From CAZWEZ01 sp964632795 (GTDB lineage: Bacteria > Pseudomonadota > Alphaproteobacteria > Rhodospirillales > 2-02-FULL-58-16), in the NCBI GenBank assembly GCA_964632795.1, contig CAZWEZ010000102.1:1-13405 (forward strand): 13,405 nucleotides of DNA, in the 5' to 3' direction. The stretch's first letter is position 1. Each line of letters starts with the position of its first letter. This document shows positions 1-7,603 of the stretch, piece after piece. The position numbers were made by a program, and so were the translations under genes. The notes under the pieces were generated by a model, which was not told the DNA's origin, searched no databases, and saw only the letters and a program-made list of their open reading frames with translations.

Positions 1-109
1 ACCCGGCGACACGCCGAGGCGATCTCTATGGGTCATTATTAGTGCAGGTTGGTATTAAGCCGAAGCAGCCTTTGGAGGCATTGCTGCTGGGCCGGGGCGA
101 ATGTTCCGC
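1..109. other. Gene-free left edge, downstream of the kinase gene
   Basis: I see no convincing coding frame here. On the minus strand this is the region immediately after the stop codon of the histidine kinase gene. It contains one hairpin (64-88, listed separately). No response regulator gene begins within these bases, so any cognate partner encoded downstream of the kinase would lie outside the window. Confidence 0.5.
64..88 (-). terminator. Possible transcript-end hairpin of the kinase gene
   Basis: The inner stem GCCT (68-71) pairs with AGGC (76-79) across a 4-base loop. An outer AGCA (64-67) can pair with TGCT (82-85 or 85-88), leaving an asymmetric bulge. The hairpin lies about 22-46 bases past the kinase stop codon on the minus strand. 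There is no run of T after it, so it is not a canonical intrinsic terminator. It could equally be a 3'-end stabilising stem or chance. Confidence 0.25.
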
Positions 110-3004
110 TCACCCTTCGATGGCGGCCTTGACGGCGGCGGCCATTTCGACGTTGCTGTAAGGCTTTCTCAGCAGATCAAAGCGGCCCTCCAAGGAGCCG
201 TCTTCGTCGAAATCGTCGGCCGAATACCCGGATGTCAACAGGACCTTGACCTTCTCGTAACGGCGGTCGATCTCCTCGGCGAGGTCGATGCCGCTGATGC
301 CGCCGGGCATCACCACGTCGCTGAACACCAAATCCACGTCGTCCCTGTGCTCCAGCACATCGAGCGCCGAAGGGCCGTCCTCGGCCTCCACCACCCGGCA
401 GCCGAGCGCTTTCAGGGCCCTGACCACGGTTTTGCGGACCTCCGCGTCATCCTCGACCACGAGGATGGTCCCGCCCTCCAATATCCCGGGTTCCGGTTTC
501 CCGGTCTCGGTTGGCTCCGCTTTCGCATCACCCTCGGCGACCGGCAGGTACATCCTGATCGAGGTGCCCTTGCCGGGTTCGCTGTCGATGACGACGTGAC
601 CCCCCGACTGTCTGGCGAAGCCGTAGACCATGCTCAGTCCCAGGCCGCTGCCCTTACCGACATCCTTGGTGGTGAAGAACGGCTCGAAGGCCCGTTTGAG
701 GACCTCCGAGGATATGCCCAACCCGGTGTCGGATAAGGTCAACACGACGTATCCGCCGGTCGGCAGGACGCCATCCTCATGGGATATCTCTAAATGAATG
801 TTGGCGGTTTCGATGGATAGCACGCCCCCATCGGGCATGGCATCGCGGGCGTTGAGGGCCAGATTGACGATGGCGGCCTCCAGGTTGCCGGGATCGATGA
901 TGATCGGCCACAGGTCATGGCCGAACTTGGTCTTGATGAGGATATCCTCGCCGAGTGTCCTGTGGAGCAGCTGGAGAATGCCCAACATCACGTCGTTGGC
1001 GTTGACCACCTTGGGGTGGAGAACCTGTTTGCTGGAAAACGACAGGAGCTGCTGGGTCAGCTGGGCTCCCCGGGTGCCGCCGGCTATGGCAGCGTCGATC
1101 AGTTCGGCCGCCTCGTCATCGTCGTCGAGATTGTCACGGACCAAATAGAGATTACCCAGGACCACCTGGAGAAGGTTGTTGAACTCGTGAGCGACGCCGC
1201 CGGTCAACTGGCCGACCGCTTCCATCTTTAGGGCGTGGGCGAGTTGGTGTTCCAGGGCTTTGCGTTCGGTGATGTCTTGTCCCGAAGTAATAGACCCTAC
1301 CGAATTGCCCTTTGAGTCGACCAGTCGAACCACGTTCCAAATGAGGTGACGGGTGGTTCCGTCACGCGAGATGATGGGATTTTCGAAACCGAATGTTGGC
1401 TCGCCGGCCAGCACATTCTTCATGTCCTCGGATACTGCTTCGTGGACCTCCTTGGGCAAAAAACATTCGAGGTAATTCTTTCCGATGACGTCGTCTCGAT
1501 GAACACCGTAGGCACGTTCGGCTTGACGGTTGAATTCGATGATCCGAAAGTCTGGCGCGAGGACGAGGGTGATGCTGCCCGTCGTCTCGAAAAGCTGGCG
1601 GAACCTCTCTTCGCTCTCGCGCAACGCCTCCTCGGCCCGTTTGCGCTCGGTGATGTCCTGTCCCGCGCCTCGATACCCCTTGAACGCTCCGTCACCGTCG
1701 AACACCGGCTGGCCGCTGATGGAGAGATGAAAGGTGTTACCCCGTGGACCTGTGAGTTCGTACTGGAAGTCACGGAATGGCCTTCGGTTATCAAGGTCGT
1801 CCCAGTGGCGCATCCATTTCCCGTCGTCATCGGCGTCGCCTTTCAGGTAGGCTCGTGTCTTGCCGATAACATCACCGGGCTTGAAGCCGGTGATTTGGAA
1901 AAACCGGTCGGAGCCATAGGTGAAGTGCAACGTTTCGTCCATCTCCCAGAACCAGTCCAAGGAAGACTCGGCGATGTCCCGGAAGCGTTCCTCGCTTTCA
2001 CTCAACTCCCGGGTCCGTTCCGCGACCCGCCGTTCCAATTGGTCGTGGGCCTTGCGAAGGCCTTCTTCCGCCCTCAGCCGCTCGAAACTCTCGTGCTCCA
2101 GACGCTGGATCGAGCCCAAGGTTTGATCGGTCATGCTGTTGAAAGCGTCACATAACATGCCGATTTCGTCCGACGAAGTGACGACGGCCCGTTTGTGCAG
2201 ATCCCCCTTTTCGATCCGCCGCGCCACCTCGGACAGGGAAACGATGGGGTGAATCAACCGTTTGCGGATGTGGAAAAACGCGCCCATGGAAAACAGGGTC
2301 GTTGCCAAGGCCAACGCGCCGATGATGCTGTTCAGCCTTTCGATCCTCTCGCGCAAAGCGGTCACTTCCCGGTTGGTTCTTCGATCCAGGAGCTTGGTGA
2401 ATTCGCTGATGGGACGCATGATCTCGGCCTTGGCCTTGTGGTAGGCCTTCCCATGTAGGAGGGTCTGGGCGAAGGACGGATCCGGGTCGCGCCGCACTAT
2501 TAAGCGGCCTTGGTCGTCTTCGAAGAGACCTTCCATGGCCGCGAAGGCTGTTTTTTCCAGGCGGGTCAGATCGTCGGATTTCCGCTTCGCATCCTCCAGC
2601 TTAGCCAGTTCCAAATCCGTCAAACCTACCTGATGCAACAGATCAACCAGCGCCGCCGACTTACCCGACGAATCGCTGGGTTCGTCCGAGGCCGTGACGA
2701 AATCCCAATAAATGCGGTGATAACCTTCCGGGCGCGGCATATTCCCGTCGCGAATAGCGAGGATGTCGAAAAAGTACTGCCGATAGAGAGGGTTCCCGGT
2801 GACCACGAATGTCCGGGCCATGCGCGTCAAATCATCCGAACTCTGTCGCAGTTGTTCGGCCAGTTTTTCGGATTGAAAACGCTGGATTTCCGCTTCGACC
2901 AGCTTCTTATGGCTGGTGGTCACCAGCCCCATGGTAACGAGGATGCCGCACAGCAGCCCCAGGATCACAAGGAAAATCAAAAAGATACGGACCCTGACGG
3001 TCAT
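110..3004 (-). CDS. Membrane hybrid sensor histidine kinase (HAMP-PAS-PAS-HisKA-HATPase-REC)
   Basis: A 964-residue inner-membrane two-component kinase with its own receiver. Membrane segments lie at about 6-28 and 226-246, flanking a roughly 195-residue periplasmic sensor with a conserved-looking stretch near 59-103 (motifs RTFVVTG and IYWDFV). I recognise this type from other sensor proteins but cannot name a ligand. HAMP is at about 247-300, then a coiled coil to 338, and two PAS/PAC domains (about 338-455 and 462-581, each ending in a DITER motif). The H-box is GGVAHEFNN with phospho-acceptor His606. The ATPase has an N-box at Asn714-Asn718, DTGLG at 759-763, FEPFFTT at 773-779 and GKGSGLGL at 783-790. 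The C-terminal REC has acidic residues 851-853, phospho-Asp896, Thr924 and Lys947, so both halves look active. The ATG at 3004 directly precedes the first membrane segment. GC is lower and codon choice more mixed than in the plus-strand genes, which suggests a different history. Signal and target are unknown. Confidence 0.93.
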   Translation of the reverse strand: MTVRVRIFLIFLVILGLLCGILVTMGLVTTSHKKLVEAEIQRFQSEKLAEQLRQSSDDLTRMARTFVVTGNPLYRQYFFDILAIRDGNMPRPEGYHRIYWDFVTASDEPSDSSGKSAALVDLLHQVGLTDLELAKLEDAKRKSDDLTRLEKTAFAAMEGLFEDDQGRLIVRRDPDPSFAQTLLHGKAYHKAKAEIMRPISEFTKLLDRRTNREVTALRERIERLNSIIGALALATTLFSMGAFFHIRKRLIHPIVSLSEVARRIEKGDLHKRAVVTSSDEIGMLCDAFNSMTDQTLGSIQRLEHESFERLRAEEGLRKAHDQLERRVAERTRELSESEERFRDIAESSLDWFWEMDETLHFTYGSDRFFQITGFKPGDVIGKTRAYLKGDADDDGKWMRHWDDLDNRRPFRDFQYELTGPRGNTFHLSISGQPVFDGDGAFKGYRGAGQDITERKRAEEALRESEERFRQLFETTGSITLVLAPDFRIIEFNRQAERAYGVHRDDVIGKNYLECFLPKEVHEAVSEDMKNVLAGEPTFGFENPIISRDGTTRHLIWNVVRLVDSKGNSVGSITSGQDITERKALEHQLAHALKMEAVGQLTGGVAHEFNNLLQVVLGNLYLVRDNLDDDDEAAELIDAAIAGGTRGAQLTQQLLSFSSKQVLHPKVVNANDVMLGILQLLHRTLGEDILIKTKFGHDLWPIIIDPGNLEAAIVNLALNARDAMPDGGVLSIETANIHLEISHEDGVLPTGGYVVLTLSDTGLGISSEVLKRAFEPFFTTKDVGKGSGLGLSMVYGFARQSGGHVVIDSEPGKGTSIRMYLPVAEGDAKAEPTETGKPEPGILEGGTILVVEDDAEVRKTVVRALKALGCRVVEAEDGPSALDVLEHRDDVDLVFSDVVMPGGISGIDLAEEIDRRYEKVKVLLTSGYSADDFDEDGSLEGRFDLLRKPYSNVEMAAAVKAAIEG

Positions 3005-3044
3005 CTCATCACCAATGGTTCAAGTCGCTCTACGTAGGAATCAG

Positions 3045-3072
3045 CAGGTAATCAGCTATTTTAATTTGTCAA
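3045..3072 (-). promoter_or_regulatory. Candidate sigma70-type promoter for the kinase gene
   Basis: On the minus strand a perfect TTGACA lies at 3072-3067. A weak -10 (TACCTG) follows at 3050-3045 after a 16-base AT-rich spacer. Transcription would begin near 3038, giving a leader of about 34 bases before the kinase ATG at 3004. The -35 is convincing and the -10 poor, so this is only a candidate. Confidence 0.35.
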
Positions 3073-3141
3073 TGGTGTTGGATCGGTTACGGCCACCACC
3101 AGAGGCGCTACATCCGCCCCCGCCGGATTTCTACTTTCCCT

Positions 3142-3160
3142 TTACAGCATTCTTTTGTAA
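3142..3160. repeat. Inverted repeat TTACA-N9-TGTAA, possible operator
   Basis: TTACA at 3142-3146 and TGTAA at 3156-3160 form a 19-base dyad with a 9-base spacer. It lies upstream of the kinase promoter candidate, about 70 bases before the -35. The size suits a dimeric helix-turn-helix regulator, but 5-base arms in an AT-rich stretch can arise by chance. Confidence 0.2.
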
Positions 3161-3170
3161 CAGGGGTATG

Positions 3171-3314
3171 TCAGATAGTTATGAATTTTGTTTCATTTAT
3201 TACTGTAATCGATGGCAGTGGTCGCAATTCATTGATCCGCCGCAGGGTTTCCCGAAACAGATTGCAGGGCACGGCAACTTCCGCCATCTGGAACGTGACA
3301 TAACGACCAGGCAT
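3171..3314 (-). CDS. Possible small protein of 47 residues, function unknown
   Basis: I do not recognise a family with certainty. The frame from ATG at 3314 to the stop at 3171-3173 encodes 47 residues starting MPGRYVTFQMAEV, followed by an amphipathic stretch NLFRETLRRINELRPLP. A strong Shine-Dalgarno, GGAGGAA, sits 8 bases before this ATG, which is why I choose it over the upstream ATG at 3407 and the internal ATG at 3287. The first two thirds look like coding sequence. The last 13 or so codons become AT-rich, as if an original 3' end had been lost and the frame now reads into intergenic DNA. It lies on the same strand as the kinase, 166 bases upstream. It may be a genuine small protein, the truncated N-terminus of a larger gene such as a transposase, or chance. 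Confidence 0.3.
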   Translation of the reverse strand: MPGRYVTFQMAEVAVPCNLFRETLRRINELRPLPSITVINETKFITI

Positions 3315-3316
3315 TA

Positions 3317-3332
3317 GGCGGCTTCCTCCGCC
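3317..3332 (-). promoter_or_regulatory. Hairpin enclosing the small gene's ribosome-binding site
   Basis: GGCGG (3317-3321) and CCGCC (3328-3332) form a perfect 5-base GC stem around a 6-base loop. On the minus-strand transcript the stem and loop contain the GGAGGAA ribosome-binding site of the 47-codon frame, ending 2 bases before its ATG. Such a stem could limit translation initiation. No experimental inference is possible from sequence alone. Confidence 0.25.
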
Positions 3333-3419
3333 GACATCACGAACTTCCGGTGGTGGCTGAGGCTGTTCTCTAACTCGGGGGTCTGCTTTCAAGCAGTTAG
3401 CGGGCATCGGTGCCCCAAG

Positions 3420-3447
3420 CTGACATCTGATTACGATGCCATATATG
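3420..3447 (+). promoter_or_regulatory. Candidate sigma70-type promoter for gpmI
   Basis: CTGACA (3420-3425, one mismatch to TTGACA) is followed after 16 bases by TATATG (3442-3447). Transcription would begin near 3454, giving a leader of about 52 bases. The leader contains GGCC, six bases, GGCC (3480-3492 region), which could form a small stem near the start codon. Confidence 0.35.
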
Positions 3448-3493
3448 AGTCCATGACCTAGCCCGGTCCTATCGCGCGGGGCCGGTTTCGGCC

Positions 3494-3499
3494 TATATA
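3494..3499 (+). promoter_or_regulatory. TATATA at -12 to -7 of the gpmI start codon
   Basis: TATATA occupies exactly the -10 element position if transcription began at the A of the gpmI ATG (3506), which would yield a leaderless mRNA. No -35 match is found 16-18 bases upstream. The only purine-rich stretch before the ATG is GGGG at 3501-3504, one base from the ATG and too close for a normal ribosome-binding site. Confidence 0.25.
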
Positions 3500-3505
3500 T
3501 GGGGC

Positions 3506-5059
3506 ATGTCCGATTCGCCTTCAGCCGCCCGGAATCGCCGTCCCGTCGTGTTGTGCATCCTCGACGGGTGGGGGGAGCGGGGCGCGGCGGACGACAACGC
3601 CATCGCCCGCGCCCGGACCCCCAACTGGGACCGCTACATGGCCACCTGCCCGCGGGGCCGTCTCGAGGCCTCGGCCGCAGAAGTCGGGCTGCCCGCCGGC
3701 CAGATGGGCAATTCCGAAGTCGGCCACATGAACCTGGGGGCCGGCCGGGTGGTGCCCCAGGACCTGGGGCGAATCGACGCCGCGGTGGCCGACGGCACGC
3801 TGGCCGCCATTCCGGCGCTCACCGAGCTGATCGACAGGCTCGCCGACAGCGGCGGCACCTGCCACCTGATGGGGCTGCTGTCGCCGGGCGGGGTGCACTC
3901 CCACCAGGACCACATGGCGGCGCTGGCGGGCATCCTCGCCGGGCGGGGGATCGCGGTCGCCGTCCATGCCTTCCTCGATGGCCGCGACACCCCGCCGCGC
4001 AGCGCGCTGGGGTTCATGGAGCGGTTCCTGGCCGAGGTTTCCAACCTGCCCGGGGTGTCGGTGGCCACCGTCGGCGGCCGCTTCCACGCCATGGACCGCG
4101 ACCGCCGCTGGGAACGGGTGGCCCGGGGCTACGCAGCCCTGGTCGAGGGCCGGGGCAACCGGGCGCCCGATCCCCCGAGGGCCATCGAGGCCGCCTACGC
4201 GGCGGGCGAATCAGACGAGTTCGCGACCCCCTGCGCGATCGCCGGCTATGGGGGCATGAGGGACGGCGACGGACTGTTGATGGCCAACTTCCGGGCCGAC
4301 CGGGTGCGCCAGATCCTGTCCGCCCTGGCCGATCCCGGCTTCACCGGCTTCGCCCGCCCGCGGGTGGTCGATTTCGCGGCCCGGGTCGGCATGGTCGAGT
4401 ATTCGGACGAGCTGGACCGCTTCTTCGCGGCCCTCTTCCCGTCCCCCGAACTGGACGCCATCCTCGGCCAGGTGGTGTCCGACGCCGGGTTGCGCCAGTT
4501 GCGGATCGCCGAGACCGAGAAGTACGCCCACGTCACCTTCTTCTTCAACGGCGGCCGTGAACGGGTGTTCCCCGGCGAACAAAGGATCCTGGTCCCCTCG
4601 CCCCGGGTGGCGACCTACGACCTCCAGCCGGAGATGTCGGCGGGCGAGGTCACCGGGCGGCTGGTCGAGGCCATCGGGGGCGGGGAGTTCGACCTCATCG
4701 TGGCCAACTACGCCAACGGCGACATGGTCGGCCACACCGGGATCCTGGAGGCCGCGATGACGGCGGCCGAGACCGTGGACCACTGCCTGGGACGGCTGGA
4801 GGCGGCGGTCATCGAGGCCGGCGGGGTGCTGCTGGTGACCGCCGACCACGGCAACTGCGAGACCATGGAGGATGCCGAAACCGGCCAGCCCCACACCGCC
4901 CACACCACCAACCGGGTGCCGGTGGTGCTGATCAACGGCGCCGGAGAAACCCTCGGCGACGGCCGCCTGGCCGACGTCGCGCCGACGGTGCTGAGGCTGC
5001 TGGGGCTTCCCCAGCCGCCGGCGATGACCGGCCGTCCGCTCCTCGGGGCAGGCCGGTGA
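3506..5059 (+). CDS. gpmI: 2,3-bisphosphoglycerate-independent phosphoglycerate mutase
   Basis: A cytoplasmic enzyme interconverting 3- and 2-phosphoglycerate in glycolysis and gluconeogenesis, using two metal ions and a phosphoserine intermediate. At 517 residues it has the usual family length. Family motifs are present in order: the metal-binding LCILDGWG near residue 20, GNSEVGHMNLGAGR with catalytic Ser70, LDGRDTPP in the phosphotransferase domain, MANFRADR, TEKYAHVTFFFNGG, NYANGDMVGHTG, TADHGN, and a final HTAHTTNRVP metal ligand region. The ATG at 3506 is the only plausible start, since no in-frame start lies just upstream, yet it lacks a well-spaced ribosome-binding site. It is the first gene of the presumed operon, and its stop TGA overlaps the next gene's GTG by four bases (GTGA). 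All key residues appear intact. Confidence 0.97.
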   Translation: MSDSPSAARNRRPVVLCILDGWGERGAADDNAIARARTPNWDRYMATCPRGRLEASAAEVGLPAGQMGNSEVGHMNLGAGRVVPQDLGRIDAAVADGTLAAIPALTELIDRLADSGGTCHLMGLLSPGGVHSHQDHMAALAGILAGRGIAVAVHAFLDGRDTPPRSALGFMERFLAEVSNLPGVSVATVGGRFHAMDRDRRWERVARGYAALVEGRGNRAPDPPRAIEAAYAAGESDEFATPCAIAGYGGMRDGDGLLMANFRADRVRQILSALADPGFTGFARPRVVDFAARVGMVEYSDELDRFFAALFPSPELDAILGQVVSDAGLRQLRIAETEKYAHVTFFFNGGRERVFPGEQRILVPSPRVATYDLQPEMSAGEVTGRLVEAIGGGEFDLIVANYANGDMVGHTGILEAAMTAAETVDHCLGRLEAAVIEAGGVLLVTADHGNCETMEDAETGQPHTAHTTNRVPVVLINGAGETLGDGRLADVAPTVLRLLGLPQPPAMTGRPLLGAGR

Positions 5060-6258
5060 GCGGGCTTCGCCTGGGCCTGGTCGTGGCGGCGGCCTGGCTG
5101 GTCCTGGTCCCGGTCGCCGCCGGCGGCGGGGACGATGCCGGCAAGCGCCTCGAGGAGGTCGAGCGCGCCCTCGGCCGGAGCCGCGAGGCGCAGCGGGAAC
5201 TCCAGCTCCGGGCCGTCGACCTGGACCAGGAGACGGCCGGCCTGCGCCGCCGGCTGGTGGCCGCCGCCAAGGACATCCAGGACCACGAGGCCAAGGTCTC
5301 GCGGCTGGAGTCCGAGCTCGACCGGCTGAGCGTCACCGAGACCGTCAAGCTGCGACGCCTGAAGACCCAGCGCGGCCGTTTCGCGCGGGTGCTGATGGCG
5401 GTCCAGCGGCTCGCCAGCCACCCCCCCGAGGCGCTGATCGCCCAGCCCCTGAGCCCGTCGGACACGGTGCGCGGGGCGATCCTGCTGCGCGCCGCGGTGC
5501 CCGAGATCGAGCGCCGCGCCGGCCGCCTGCGCGGCGAGTTGGACGAACTGGCCTGGGCCCGGGACGAGATGACCGCGCGGCGCGCCGAGCTGGCCGCCGC
5601 CGCCGGGGCGCTGAACCAACTACGCGCCCGGCTCGATAAGCTGTTGGCCGAGAAGAACCGGCTCAGGCGCCGGACCGCCGCCGAGGAACGCAAGGCGGGG
5701 CGCCGGGTGGAGGAGCTGGCGCTGAAGGCGGAGGACCTGCGCGACCTGATGGTCCGCCTCGAGAAGGATCGCCTCGAACAGGAGAAGAAGAACCGCCAGG
5801 CGGCCACCAAGAGCCGTCTCCCGCCGCCCCCGCCGGGCCTCTCCGCGCCCATCAGCAAGGCCCGGGGCAGGCTGCCGTACCCGGCCGTCGGCCGCCTGGT
5901 CGGCGCCTACGGACAGGCCACCGCGACCGGCCTGACCCGCAAGGGGATCGACATCGCGACCCGCCCGGGAGCGCAGGTCGTCGCCACCTACGACGGCCGG
6001 GTGGTGTTCGCCGGCGCCTTCCGCGGATATGGGCAACTCTTGATCATCGAACACGGCGAGGGATATCATAGTCTCCTGGCCGGCTTGGCCCGCATCGACG
6101 GCGTCGTCGGGCAGTGGGTGCTGGGCGGAGAACCGGTCGGCGTCATGGGTCGACCGGACAGTGGAAACCCCACCCTCTATGTTGAACTGCGGCGCAACGG
6201 CCAGCCCATCAACCCCCTGCCGTGGCTGGCGGCTCGCAAAGGTAAGGTAAGCGGATGA
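5056..6258 (+). CDS. envC: EnvC-like murein hydrolase activator (degenerate LytM/M23 protein)
   Basis: A 400-residue exported coiled-coil protein with a C-terminal LytM domain, the architecture of EnvC, which activates periplasmic amidases to split septal peptidoglycan. Residues 1-22 form a signal peptide. Coiled coils span about 27-105 and 150-250, a proline run sits at 255-260, and LytM covers about 272-392. The zinc ligands of active M23 peptidases are gone: the first His of HxGxD is Arg295 (Asp299 remains), the YAHL position reads LAGL near 341-344, and the final HxH is Thr373 and Tyr375. This is expected of an activator rather than an enzyme. The start is GTG, overlapping the gpmI stop; the stop overlaps the next ATG. 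The symbol is by family and gene-order analogy, and the partner amidase is not in this window. Confidence 0.88.
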   Translation: MSGLRLGLVVAAAWLVLVPVAAGGGDDAGKRLEEVERALGRSREAQRELQLRAVDLDQETAGLRRRLVAAAKDIQDHEAKVSRLESELDRLSVTETVKLRRLKTQRGRFARVLMAVQRLASHPPEALIAQPLSPSDTVRGAILLRAAVPEIERRAGRLRGELDELAWARDEMTARRAELAAAAGALNQLRARLDKLLAEKNRLRRRTAAEERKAGRRVEELALKAEDLRDLMVRLEKDRLEQEKKNRQAATKSRLPPPPPGLSAPISKARGRLPYPAVGRLVGAYGQATATGLTRKGIDIATRPGAQVVATYDGRVVFAGAFRGYGQLLIIEHGEGYHSLLAGLARIDGVVGQWVLGGEPVGVMGRPDSGNPTLYVELRRNGQPINPLPWLAARKGKVSG

Positions 6259-7562
6259 CGACATATCGAATTCTCCTGGCTGCCCTGGCGGCCGTAGTGT
6301 TGGCCACCTCGCCGGCCGGCGCCGACGAGGCCAAGGAAAACAACGCCGACACCTACCGGCTTCTCAACCTGTTCGGGGACGTCTTCGAGCGGGTCCGCGC
6401 CGACTACGTGGACGAGACCAAGGACAAGGACCTGATCGAGGCCGCCATCTCCGGCATGCTGGCCTCGCTGGACCCCCATTCCACCTACCTCAACGCCGAC
6501 AGCTTCCGCGAGATGCAGGTCAACACCCGCGGCGAGTTCGGAGGCCTGGGCATCGAGGTGACCATGGAGGACGGGCTGGTCAAGGTGATCGCGCCGATCG
6601 ACGACACCCCGGCCTTCCGCGCCGGCATCGAGGCCGGCGACCTGATCAGCCACCTCGACGGCGAGCCGATCCAGGGGATGACCCTCGCCGAGGCGGTCGA
6701 CAAGATGCGCGGCAAGGTCGGTACCGACATCCGCCTCACCGTGCTTCGCACCGAACGCGAACCCTTCGACGTCACCATCACCCGCGCCATCATCAAGGTC
6801 AGTTCGGTGCGCTCGCGCCTCGAGGGCAAGGTGGGGTACGTGCGGATCACCACCTTCAACGAACAGACCCATGTCAACCTCGAGACGATGATGGCCAAGT
6901 TCGACCAGGAACTGGGCGACGAGTTGCAGGGCATCGTCCTCGACCTGCGCAACAACCCCGGCGGCCTGCTGACCCAGGCGGTGGCGGTGTCCGACGACTT
7001 CCTGGAGCGCGGCGAGATCGTCTCCACCCGCTCGCGCCGCGCCGAGGACACCCAGCGCTTCAACGCCAAGCCCGGCGACCTGGCCGACGGCCTGCCGATG
7101 GTGGTGTTGATCAACGGCGGCTCGGCGTCGGCCTCGGAGATCGTCGCCGGGGCGCTGCAGGACCACCGCCGGGCCATCGTGCTGGGCACCAAGTCGTTCG
7201 GCAAGGCCTCGGTGCAGACCATCGTCCCCCTTTCCGGGCAGGGCGCCATGAAGCTGACCACGGCCCGCTACTACACGCCCTCGGGCCGCTCCATCCAGGC
7301 GGTCGGCATCGAACCCGACATCGTCGTCGAACAGGCCCGCGTCGAGACCATCGCCGTCCCGACGAGGCGCCGCGAGGCCGACCTGCGCAAGGCGCTCGAG
7401 AACGAGAACGACGGCGGCGGTCCCGAACCCGAGGAGCAACAGGCCGAGGACGACGAAGACGAGAAGAAGCCCGAGCGCCAGGACTACCAGCTCCAGCGGG
7501 CGCTCGACCTCCTTCGCGGGATCGCCATGTTCGGCGACTGGGGCGCGGCGGAAAGCCGCTGA
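6255..7562 (+). CDS. ctpA: S41 family C-terminal processing protease (CtpA/Prc type)
   Basis: A 435-residue periplasmic serine protease. It has a signal peptide of about 23 residues ending AGA, an N-terminal helical region, a PDZ domain at about 95-175 that binds substrate C-termini, and the S41 core at about 180-360. The catalytic Ser-Lys dyad is visible: GGSASASE with Ser292, then SFGK with Lys317 exactly 25 residues later as in Prc and the plant D1 protease, plus Gln321. The C-terminal tail (about 385-410) is strongly acidic. It starts with ATG inside the EnvC-like stop (ATGA overlap), preceded by AAAGGTAAGG. Adjacency to an EnvC-like activator fits a role in turnover of envelope or peptidoglycan-remodelling proteins, but the substrate is unknown. 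Confidence 0.94.
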   Translation: MTTYRILLAALAAVVLATSPAGADEAKENNADTYRLLNLFGDVFERVRADYVDETKDKDLIEAAISGMLASLDPHSTYLNADSFREMQVNTRGEFGGLGIEVTMEDGLVKVIAPIDDTPAFRAGIEAGDLISHLDGEPIQGMTLAEAVDKMRGKVGTDIRLTVLRTEREPFDVTITRAIIKVSSVRSRLEGKVGYVRITTFNEQTHVNLETMMAKFDQELGDELQGIVLDLRNNPGGLLTQAVAVSDDFLERGEIVSTRSRRAEDTQRFNAKPGDLADGLPMVVLINGGSASASEIVAGALQDHRRAIVLGTKSFGKASVQTIVPLSGQGAMKLTTARYYTPSGRSIQAVGIEPDIVVEQARVETIAVPTRRREADLRKALENENDGGGPEPEEQQAEDDEDEKKPERQDYQLQRALDLLRGIAMFGDWGAAESR

Positions 7563-7603
7563 GCGGCGCCGCGGGGCGGTGACACGAACGGGCAGGTAAC
7601 GAC

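Larger units (their letters stand above)
3005..3505. other. AT-richer intergenic region between kinase and gpmI
   Basis: These 501 bases separate divergently transcribed genes. They hold a promoter candidate for the kinase (3045-3072, minus), a 5-base-arm inverted repeat (3142-3160), a possible 47-codon minus-strand gene (3171-3314) with a hairpin around its ribosome-binding site (3317-3332), a small perfect hairpin (CTGCTT, TC, AAGCAG) near 3384-3397, and promoter candidates for gpmI (3420-3447 and 3494-3499). The stretch from about 3130 to 3225 is markedly AT-rich compared with the rest of the window. No tRNA or known riboswitch pattern was recognised. Confidence 0.6.

Noticed and set aside
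3211..3229. Sigma54-like GG...GC motif near GGCAGTGGTCGC
   Set aside because: The GG-GC spacing is 8 rather than 10 bases, and the invariant TGGCAC/TTGC elements are not met.
2916..3317. Plus-strand frame of 133 codons across the kinase start and the intergenic region
   Set aside because: It overlaps the kinase N-terminus in antisense, has no ribosome-binding site and no protein-like pattern.
6177..7439. 420-codon open frame antisense to ctpA
   Set aside because: It is composition-driven in high-GC DNA; the plus strand carries an intact S41 protease with catalytic residues.
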